Assembly (NCBI GenBank): GCA_011620595.1
Contig: WOYX01000014.1
Span: 1-55,332 of the forward strand
Origin: Bacteroidales bacterium
Lineage (GTDB): Bacteria > Bacteroidota > Bacteroidia > Bacteroidales > VadinHA17
Direction: 5' to 3'
DNA: 55,332 nucleotides
Below, piece after piece: positions 42,084-49,396 of this stretch. Each line of letters opens with the position of its first letter. The stretch's first letter is position 1. A program made the position numbers and the translations under genes. The notes beneath the pieces are model-generated. The model was not told the origin of the DNA. It was given only the letters and a program-made list of their open reading frames with translations, and did no database searches.

Positions 42084-43244
42084 ATGAAAAACAAAGGACT
42101 GACAAAAGTAGACCTCATATTTGAGACCGTAGATGTCAGGAAGGTTATGCAGAAAGCCTTCGAGATGACAAGTGAAGAGATTATTCAGCAGGTTCTGGAA
42201 TCGGGTCTGAAAGGCCGTGGCGGAGCTGGTTTCCCCACGGGATTGAAATGGAAATACACTGCTGCCGAGAAGGATCCGGATAAATACATAGTCTGTAACG
42301 CCGACGAAGGAGAGCCCGGTACCTTCAAGGACCGTGAGATCCTTGACAAGGTGGCACCCAAGGTATATGCCGGGATGGCCATTGCCGGCAAGGCGATGGG
42401 TGCAAGGAAAGGTTTCATATACCTCCGCGGTGAGTACAGGTTTCTGTTGCCGCAGCTTTTTGTTGAGCTTCATAAGTTTCACAAAATGATTGCCGAGATC
42501 GGTTATGACTTCAACATCGAGTACCGTATGGGCAGCGGCGCATACATCTGTGGTGAGGAGAGCGCATTGTTCGAATCAATAGAAGGCCGCAGGGGTGAAC
42601 CTCGCAACAAGCCGCCCTATCCGACCACATCAGGACTCTTCTCCAAGCCCACCTCAATCAATAATGTTGAGACGCTGGTGACTGCAATGATGATCATTGA
42701 GAAGGGGCCGCTTGAGTATGTCAAGCTTGGCACCAAGGACTCTCGAGGATCAAAGGTTTTCTCCATCTCGGGAGATACTCCCATTCCGGGCATTTTTGAG
42801 CTGGAGCTGGGGATGACCGTTCAGCAGTTCGTCAATGAATTCGGTGACGGAGACACCAAGGCGGTTCAGGTAGGAGGCGCATCGGGCTTCTGCGTACCAC
42901 GCAAGAAGTTTGCCGATACCATAATAGGCTTTGAAGGAGTTCCCACAGGCGGGTCGATGAAGCTTTTCAACAGCTCCCGCTCGATGTACAACGTACTTCA
43001 CAACTATCTTGAGTTCTTTACGGAGGAATCATGCGGCCAGTGCACCCCGTGCCGCGTTGGATGCCAGCAGCTGTTCAAGGGTATTGAAAAAGTCAAGAAG
43101 GGAGAAGCTAAGTCGACATACCTCAATGAGCTCGTCAAGCTGGCGGATACCATGAAGGTGGCATCGAAGTGCGGCCTCGGACAGTCGGTAGGCAATGCCT
43201 TCAAGTCGATCGTTGAGAATTTCAGAGAAGAAATTATTTACTAA
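42084..43244 (+). CDS. hydB: NuoF-like flavin subunit, core only (HydB)
   Basis: A 386-residue NADH-binding subunit with FMN. Visible are SGLKGRGGAGFPTGLKWKY, CNADEGEPGTFKDREIL, RMGSGAYICGEESALFESIE and the [4Fe-4S] motif CGQCTPCRVGC. It contains only the NuoF core. The N-terminal [2Fe-2S] thioredoxin-like domain and the C-terminal ferredoxin domain with two [4Fe-4S] clusters, present in the ~600-residue HydB/HndC of well-studied bifurcating enzymes, are absent at both ends. The protein starts and stops cleanly, with normal spacing to both neighbours, so this looks like a genuine short form. Confidence 0.93.
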   Translation: MKNKGLTKVDLIFETVDVRKVMQKAFEMTSEEIIQQVLESGLKGRGGAGFPTGLKWKYTAAEKDPDKYIVCNADEGEPGTFKDREILDKVAPKVYAGMAIAGKAMGARKGFIYLRGEYRFLLPQLFVELHKFHKMIAEIGYDFNIEYRMGSGAYICGEESALFESIEGRRGEPRNKPPYPTTSGLFSKPTSINNVETLVTAMMIIEKGPLEYVKLGTKDSRGSKVFSISGDTPIPGIFELELGMTVQQFVNEFGDGDTKAVQVGGASGFCVPRKKFADTIIGFEGVPTGGSMKLFNSSRSMYNVLHNYLEFFTEESCGQCTPCRVGCQQLFKGIEKVKKGEAKSTYLNELVKLADTMKVASKCGLGQSVGNAFKSIVENFREEIIY

Positions 43245-43263
43245 TCCTATCTATTTGATAATT

Positions 43264-45045
43264 ATGGTAACACTTAAGATAAACGAGCATGAGGTTAAAG
43301 TGGCGGAGGGTACAACTATCCTGTCAGCTGCAAAAACTCTTGGCATAAACATACCCACACTATGTAATCACCCGGACCTATGTGTGGCAGGTAACTGCCG
43401 TGTCTGCGTGGTTGAGCAGAAGGGGGCCCGCACGCTGGTGGCCTCATGTGCCACACCGGTGTCGGAGGGTATGGAGATACAGACCAATTCCCTGAAGGTC
43501 AGAAATGCCCGCAAGCATATTGTTGAGCTGCTGCTGTCAGAGCACAGGGCAGACTGTACCAAGTGCTACAAGAACCAGAACTGCGAACTGCAGACCCTGG
43601 CAAACGAATACTCTTTTGGCGAGCACATCTTTCTGGACCTGGTGGAAGACCATAACTATGTCATTGACAGGTCGTCACCGGCCTTCATCAAGGATGACAG
43701 CAAGTGCATCAGGTGCCAGCGCTGCGTGCGCACCTGCGCCCAGCTTCAGCATGTATCTGCCATAGCCGTTTCCCACAAGGGTTCGGAGATGAAGATAAGC
43801 TCATTCCATGACAGGCCCATGAGCCACGTCGTCTGCACCAACTGCGGACAGTGTGTCAACCGCTGCCCGACAGGAGCCCTGACGGAGAAGACCTATATTG
43901 ACCAGGTGTGGGATGCCATCTATGATAACGACAAGCATGTGGTAGTTCAGACAGCTCCGGCAGTCCGTGTTGCCCTTGGTGAAGATCTCGGGTATGACCC
44001 TGGTGAGAGGGTTACCGGCAAGCTGGTTACCGCCCTGCGGCAGCTGGGATTTGATTCGGTGCTGGATACCGATTTCACGGCAGACCTGACCATCATTGAG
44101 GAAGGAACAGAGCTCCTTACCAGACTGAAGAAGGTGCTGGTGGAAGGCGACAAGACTCTTGCCCTTCCGATGTTCACCTCCTGCTCACCGGGATGGATCA
44201 AGTTCATTGAGCACAAGTATCCGCATATGCTTCCGAATCTGTCGACCTGCAAATCGCCACAGCAGATGTTCGGGGCACTGGCAAAGACATTCTATGCCAA
44301 AAAGCGCAATCTCGACCCTGCCAATGTGGTCTCTGTCTCCATCATGCCCTGTACTGCCAAGAAATATGAGGCTGACAGGCCGGAGATGAGATCCAGCGGG
44401 TACAAGGACATCGACTATGTTCTCACCACCCGTGAGCTCGCCGTCATGATAAAGCAGGCAGGTATTGATTTTCGTACCCTTGAGGAGGGCCATTATGACT
44501 CTGTCATGGGTGTCTCAACGGGTGCGGGGGTTATCTTCGGTGCCACCGGCGGAGTGATGGAAGCTGCACTGCGTACTGCCTACGAGATAGTGACCGGCAG
44601 GCCGGTGCCTTTCAAGAACCTCAACATCATGCCGGTACGTGGCATGGAAGGGGTCAGGGAGGCTACTATAAAGATAGAAGGAACCATGGAAGAGTGGAGG
44701 TTCCTTGAGGGAGTCGAACTTAAGGTGGCTATTGCACACGGACTGGTCAACGCAAACAAGATCGCCAAAGCGGTCAGCCAGGGCAAGGCACAATATCACT
44801 TCATTGAGATCATGGCCTGCCCGGGAGGATGTCTCGGCGGTGGCGGCCAACCCATACCTACCAATGCTGATATAAGGCAGAAGCGTATGGAGGCCATCTA
44901 TGCCGAGGATATGCATATGGATCTCAGAAAGTCGCATGATAACCCTGAGGTAACTGCAATCTACCAGGAGTTCCTTGAGAAACCCAACGGCCACAAGGCC
45001 CATGAGCTTCTGCATACTCACTACACGGAACGCGAATCATACTAG
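43264..45045 (+). CDS. hydA: [FeFe] hydrogenase catalytic subunit (HydA)
   Basis: A 593-residue catalytic subunit. N-terminal [2Fe-2S] motif (CNHPDLCVAGNCRVCVVE), a His-ligated [4Fe-4S] (HRADCTKCYKNQNC), two further [4Fe-4S] (CIRCQRCVRTC; CTNCGQCVNRCP), then the H-cluster motifs L1 TSCSPGW (Cys307), L2 MPCTAKK (Cys363) and L3 MACPGGCLGGGGQP (Cys519, Cys523). The spacing is that of M3-type group A enzymes. The ATG at 43264 starts the beta-grasp domain (MVTLKINEHEVKVAEG); the frame is open further into hydB. Maturases HydE, HydF and HydG are not in this window. Confidence 0.96.
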   Translation: MVTLKINEHEVKVAEGTTILSAAKTLGINIPTLCNHPDLCVAGNCRVCVVEQKGARTLVASCATPVSEGMEIQTNSLKVRNARKHIVELLLSEHRADCTKCYKNQNCELQTLANEYSFGEHIFLDLVEDHNYVIDRSSPAFIKDDSKCIRCQRCVRTCAQLQHVSAIAVSHKGSEMKISSFHDRPMSHVVCTNCGQCVNRCPTGALTEKTYIDQVWDAIYDNDKHVVVQTAPAVRVALGEDLGYDPGERVTGKLVTALRQLGFDSVLDTDFTADLTIIEEGTELLTRLKKVLVEGDKTLALPMFTSCSPGWIKFIEHKYPHMLPNLSTCKSPQQMFGALAKTFYAKKRNLDPANVVSVSIMPCTAKKYEADRPEMRSSGYKDIDYVLTTRELAVMIKQAGIDFRTLEEGHYDSVMGVSTGAGVIFGATGGVMEAALRTAYEIVTGRPVPFKNLNIMPVRGMEGVREATIKIEGTMEEWRFLEGVELKVAIAHGLVNANKIAKAVSQGKAQYHFIEIMACPGGCLGGGGQPIPTNADIRQKRMEAIYAEDMHMDLRKSHDNPEVTAIYQEFLEKPNGHKAHELLHTHYTERESY

Positions 45046-45069
45046 CTCAATAGTTTGTTAAGCCCTGAT

Positions 45070-45097
45070 GCAGAGACGTAGCCCGCTACGTCTCTGC
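45070..45097 (+). terminator. Rho-independent-type hairpin after hydA
   Basis: GCAGAGACGTAGC and its exact complement GCTACGTCTCTGC form a 13-bp stem around CC, 24 bp after the hydA stop, followed by CTGTTTAT. The stem is strong, but the T-run is short. Confidence 0.7.
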
Positions 45098-45135
45098 CTG
45101 TTTATATACCAGGCTCGACAGCACAGGTCAGTGAA

Positions 45136-45155
45136 TTGCTGTTTTTTAACAGCAA
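45136..45155 (+). other. Small hairpin in the leader of the NSS transporter
   Basis: TTGCTGTT-TTTT-AACAGCAA is a perfect 8-bp stem with a four-base loop, followed by a third ATTGCTG copy at 45159. It lies ~75 bp before the transporter start and may be a regulator site or a leader hairpin. Confidence 0.45.
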
Positions 45156-45227
45156 CGTATTGCTGCTTTTAAGATTTTTGCCACCTTTAGGCTTTTAAAA
45201 AGCATCGCACTTTAATATGGATTGAAG

Positions 45228-46592
45228 ATGAGCGGATTTGATTTTTCCAAAAGGGATTCCTTTGGCAGCAGGTTGGGAGTTATCATGGCAGCCGCCGGTT
45301 CTGCCGTCGGGCTGGGAAACATCTGGAGGTTCCCCTATATCCTTGGGGAGAACGGTGGCGGCGCCTTTCTGATAATATACCTTGTGATAATTTTTGCCAT
45401 TGGCATTCCGGTGATGATGTCGGAGTTGGTGATCGGCAGGAGGACCCGGCGCAACCCTGTAGGGGCATTCCGTATGCTGTCCTCGCGCCGGCCCTGGTTC
45501 CTCGTAGGGACGATGGGCATAGTGGCTGCCTTTATGATCCTGGCCTTCTATACTGCCGTGGCCGGATGGACACTGGAATATATTTACCAGATCCTTGCAG
45601 GAGGTATCCAGGGTAAGTCGTCAGCCGAACTGTCGGTTATGTTTGACTCTTTCAGAAGCGAATCTCTCCGGCCGGCATTGTGGTTCTCAATCTTTCTGCT
45701 GGCTACAGCCGGTATTGTGCTGGGAGGTGTCCGGAAAGGCATCGAGAAGTCGACCAAGGTGCTGATGCCCCTGCTCTTCATACTGCTTGTACTTATGTGC
45801 ATCAAATCACTGACACTTCCCGGGGCAGGCAAGGGTGTGGAGTTTCTCTTCAGGCCTGACTTTTCAAAGATTACCGGCACAACCGTTCTGATGGCGCTGG
45901 GCCAGGCCTTCTTCTCGCTCAGTATTGGCATGGGTACCCTGATCACATATGGCTCCTATATCCCCGCAGATAACAAGCTGGCAAGTACTGCAGTCCAGGT
46001 TTCCATGTTAGACCTCTTCATTGCCGTCCTCGCCGGACTGGCAATATTCCCGGCTGTATTCGCATTCGGAATATCCCCGGCGTCAGGTGAGGCGCTCACA
46101 TTCATTGTCCTGCCTGGCATCTTTCAACAGGTTAGCGGGGGGATGATCTTCGCCTTTACATTCTTCTTCCTTCTGGCCATTGCTGCACTGACGTCAACAA
46201 TCTCAGTGATGGAGGTGATAGTGGCCTATTTCTCGGAGCAGCTTAACATGAGCAGGCGCACTGCCATAATAATTGCAACTGCATCGATGTTCATCCTTGG
46301 GATATCTGCCTCATTGTCATGGGGAGTGATGAGGGATGTCAAGCTCTTTAACCTGAATATCTTCGATCTGTTTAACTTTACCACGGCAAACATACTGTTG
46401 CCTCTCGGAGGTCTGCTTATCGTGGCATTTCTTGGCTGGTTCTTCCCCGGTCAGTCTGTAAAGGATGAGCTCTCCAACGGCGGCACTCTGCGGGTGAGGT
46501 ACTATTCACTTTACCGGTTCATCATCAGGTTCATCGCCCCTGTAGCTATTGCCCTGGTGTTTCTCAACGGACTCGGATTGCTCAAATTCTAA
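45228..46592 (+). CDS. Sodium-dependent transporter, NSS/SNF family
   Basis: A 454-residue, ~11-12-helix inner-membrane transporter of the neurotransmitter:sodium symporter family. The sodium-site signature is seen at the start (GVIMAAAGSAVGLGNIWRFP) and the unwound TM1/TM6 regions are conserved (ALGQAFFSLSIGMGTLITYG). The substrate is probably an amino acid. The ATG at 45228 is preferred over a TTG six bases before. A second sodium symporter follows 17 bp downstream, so the two form an operon. Confidence 0.93.
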   Translation: MSGFDFSKRDSFGSRLGVIMAAAGSAVGLGNIWRFPYILGENGGGAFLIIYLVIIFAIGIPVMMSELVIGRRTRRNPVGAFRMLSSRRPWFLVGTMGIVAAFMILAFYTAVAGWTLEYIYQILAGGIQGKSSAELSVMFDSFRSESLRPALWFSIFLLATAGIVLGGVRKGIEKSTKVLMPLLFILLVLMCIKSLTLPGAGKGVEFLFRPDFSKITGTTVLMALGQAFFSLSIGMGTLITYGSYIPADNKLASTAVQVSMLDLFIAVLAGLAIFPAVFAFGISPASGEALTFIVLPGIFQQVSGGMIFAFTFFFLLAIAALTSTISVMEVIVAYFSEQLNMSRRTAIIIATASMFILGISASLSWGVMRDVKLFNLNIFDLFNFTTANILLPLGGLLIVAFLGWFFPGQSVKDELSNGGTLRVRYYSLYRFIIRFIAPVAIALVFLNGLGLLKF

Positions 46593-46609
46593 CCGCTAAT
46601 TATTTCATA

Positions 46610-48352
46610 ATGCACGGCTTAAATGATTTTCTTGTAAGGCTTGACGGGTATCTCGGAGGGCATTGGTGGTTCATGATTTTGCTGATAGGCACTGGCCTCT
46701 TCTTCACCATTTACCTGGGTTTTCCGCAGATAAGATATTTCCGTCACGCCATCAGGATAACCAAAGGCACGTATGATCACTCTCGTGACATCGGAGACAC
46801 TTCTCATTTTCAATCGCTCGCGACGGCGCTGTCAGGCACGGTGGGTACAGGCAACATCGCCGGCGTGGCCCTTGCCCTGCACCTCGGCGGACCGGCAGCT
46901 CTCTTCTGGATGCTGGTCACGGCAGCCATCGGGATGTGCACAAAGATGGTGGAGGTGTCTATCTCACACAAGTACAGGGATATACTGCCCGACGGAACGA
47001 TCTCCGGAGGTCCAATGTACTACATGAAAAAGCGTCTCAATTTCAAGACACGCGGCGGAAAGGTTATCAAAACCGGGGCTGTAATGGGTGCCTTCTTTGC
47101 CGGGGCCACCATCCTCAGCTCATTTGGCACGGGCAGCCTGCCGCAGATAAACAGCATCTCCAATTCGGTCTTTACCTCCTTTGGCATCAAGCATATTATC
47201 ACCGGGGCAGTGCTGGCTTTCTTTCTCGCCCTGGTAATCATCGGAGGAATCAAGAGGATCGCTAAAGTTACCTCCATACTTGTACCCTTCATGGCCATGC
47301 TCTATGTCGCCGGCGCCTTGCTGGTGATCTTCTCCCATCCCGGAAACATCATACCGTCATTTGTTTCGATCTTTGCCGACGCCTTCACCGGATCGGCAGC
47401 TGCGGGAGGCTTCCTGGGTGCCAGCTTTGCCTTCGCCATGAACAGGGGGGTGAACAGGGGTCTCTTCTCAAATGAGTCGGGACAGGGATCAGCGCCTATA
47501 GCTCACTCGGCGGCGCGTGCCCCGGAGCCTGTCTCCGAGGGAATGGTAGCACTGCTTGAACCATTCATAGATACTATCTGTATCTGCACCCTCACCGGGC
47601 TGGTGGTACTGGCATCGGGAGCATGGAACACGAAGACCGAGAACCAGTTTCAGACTACCGACATAGAGATACTGGCCGGCACCTATGATGATGGGAACAG
47701 TGAAGACGTCAGGAAGCTGGGCAAACATCTCAGGGGAGATCAGTTTCTCGACCTTTACAACGGCACTTTGGTAATAGAGGAGGGCAGGCTGATAACCACG
47801 GGCATCTCTGTAATCCATGCCAGGTCCCTGGCAGAGAATATGGAGTTTTTCTCGGGCAAGGAGCCTTATTCCGGTGAGCTGGAAGTTATTGCAGGCAAGC
47901 TCCCCTCCATCTCCTCCCTGACCGTGAGGGGAGAATCACTTATACACAGCGCCCCGCTGACAACCTTTGCATTCAGTCAGAGTATACTGAAGGGCTTCGG
48001 ATCATATATCGTTACCTTCTCACTGCTGCTTTTCGCCTTTTCCACCGCCATATCATGGTCATACTACGGTGACAGGGCAACGACCTACCTTTTCGGCAGC
48101 AAGTATGTCATCTATTACCGTGTCATATTTGTAGCAGGGTTTTTCATAGCCTCCTTTACCGATACCACAATCATATGGTCGCTCTCCTACATAGCCATAG
48201 TGCTGATGGCCGTGCCCAACCTGATCGGAATACTCATCCTCAGAAAAGAGGTAAAACAGAATGTTAAGGAGTACTGGGAGTCATTCTCGGCACAGTATCC
48301 TGATGCGAAGATCTCCAAAAAAATGTCCCGGAGGTTTGGCGATAAGAACTGA
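46610..48352 (+). CDS. AGCS-family sodium:amino-acid symporter with soluble insertion
   Basis: A 580-residue alanine/glycine:cation symporter. Family blocks include ALSGTVGTGNIAGVALALHL, NRGVNRGLFSNESGQGSAP and SWSYYGDRATTYLFGS. Ordinary members have about 450-500 residues. Here a hydrophilic segment of ~105 residues (about 340-447, between GLVVLASGAWNT and APLTTFAFSQSILKGFGS) interrupts the helix bundle at the point where relatives pass straight into the next helix. The insertion has beta-rich character and no motif I recognise. Substrate unknown; sodium coupling is inferred from the family. Confidence 0.92.
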   Translation: MHGLNDFLVRLDGYLGGHWWFMILLIGTGLFFTIYLGFPQIRYFRHAIRITKGTYDHSRDIGDTSHFQSLATALSGTVGTGNIAGVALALHLGGPAALFWMLVTAAIGMCTKMVEVSISHKYRDILPDGTISGGPMYYMKKRLNFKTRGGKVIKTGAVMGAFFAGATILSSFGTGSLPQINSISNSVFTSFGIKHIITGAVLAFFLALVIIGGIKRIAKVTSILVPFMAMLYVAGALLVIFSHPGNIIPSFVSIFADAFTGSAAAGGFLGASFAFAMNRGVNRGLFSNESGQGSAPIAHSAARAPEPVSEGMVALLEPFIDTICICTLTGLVVLASGAWNTKTENQFQTTDIEILAGTYDDGNSEDVRKLGKHLRGDQFLDLYNGTLVIEEGRLITTGISVIHARSLAENMEFFSGKEPYSGELEVIAGKLPSISSLTVRGESLIHSAPLTTFAFSQSILKGFGSYIVTFSLLLFAFSTAISWSYYGDRATTYLFGSKYVIYYRVIFVAGFFIASFTDTTIIWSLSYIAIVLMAVPNLIGILILRKEVKQNVKEYWESFSAQYPDAKISKKMSRRFGDKN

Positions 48353-48444
48353 GCCTGAGCAGCAGAGGCAGTGTGGTTAATCAATAAGCAGAACCCGGCC
48401 GTCTGTGGAAACCGGTATTATGAATGAGGTTAACAAATCTCTGA

Positions 48445-49341
48445 TCAGTCATTTTCAGGCATTTGCGGATAGAGGTCTTCCACTCTTACAGTTGCATGGG
48501 TGTCAGTGGTTATCTCTGTTTCAGCCACCTCTTCACCCCGGTTCCTGAAATAAAGCAGGAAGGCGAGAATGGGCATCAAAGGCCTCACCAGGGCACCGGT
48601 AAGGGCGCTCAACCCGATATAAATGGGATTTCTGCTCATCTCCAGCATAGCCGAAGCTTCCTCAGGGTTGGTGATTGAACGAATGAAGGAGCCGGTAAAC
48701 GGGAGCATTGTCAGTGTGCTGAGGAGCATTGCCGTAACAACCATTACCAGGGCCAGAATAACAAACCACCCCATGTTTGGCCAGAGGTTCCTGTGCATCA
48801 GTTTAAAGGAGCGGGTAATAATCTCAATTGGATTACTGCTCTCCACAAGGGTGACCGGCATGGCAAAGATCATCACCGTGGCCATGTATGCCAGGGCAAA
48901 AAGGCCGGGCAGTACGAACAGAACTATTCCTATTGATGTCAGGATGACCGTCAGAACCATAAATATGATCATGGCAGCAAGGTAAGGCAGCAGCGCCATC
49001 AGCATCTTCTTCAGCAGCATTGAGGCGAATCCCGGCTCATCCGCAGGCCTGTCCAGAATCCAGGTATGAAGGAAAACCATAAGAAGCAGTGTCACAAGCA
49101 TTGTGAGAGCATACGGTCCGGCCATCGACTTCATCTTTTCAAGTACCAGCTGTGGATCGGTGGAGACCTCCTGAAGGGAGGCCATATCAATGTCTGCCAT
49201 GAGAATCAGGGATAGCAGGGAGCCGGCCACGGAGATGATGTACATACCCATGAAGTAATTCTTGTAAAAAGACCACATTTTGTTGAATGCACTGTCGAGA
49301 TCAGTGGCCCCGGCCAAAGGATGGTTCTGATAGTTTTTCAT
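48445..49341 (-). CDS. Multi-pass membrane protein of unknown function
   Basis: A 298-residue protein with about six hydrophobic helices. Its overall pattern (cytoplasmic N-terminus with FNKMWSFYKNYF, then helices, a central ANPIEIITRSFKLM-like stretch SNPIEIITRSFKLMHRNLW) resembles DUF975/glycerophosphodiester-phosphodiesterase membrane-domain proteins common in Bacteroidota. The C-terminus is hydrophilic and acidic. It is convergent with the AGCS gene (92-bp gap) and 55 bp downstream of the helicase gene on the same strand. No function can be assigned. Confidence 0.75.
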   Translation of the reverse strand: MKNYQNHPLAGATDLDSAFNKMWSFYKNYFMGMYIISVAGSLLSLILMADIDMASLQEVSTDPQLVLEKMKSMAGPYALTMLVTLLLMVFLHTWILDRPADEPGFASMLLKKMLMALLPYLAAMIIFMVLTVILTSIGIVLFVLPGLFALAYMATVMIFAMPVTLVESSNPIEIITRSFKLMHRNLWPNMGWFVILALVMVVTAMLLSTLTMLPFTGSFIRSITNPEEASAMLEMSRNPIYIGLSALTGALVRPLMPILAFLLYFRNRGEEVAETEITTDTHATVRVEDLYPQMPEND

Positions 49342-49396
49342 TACAGAGGTTCTTGTAACGGATTGTCCGGAAAATTCGCGTAAAACTAATAATAAT

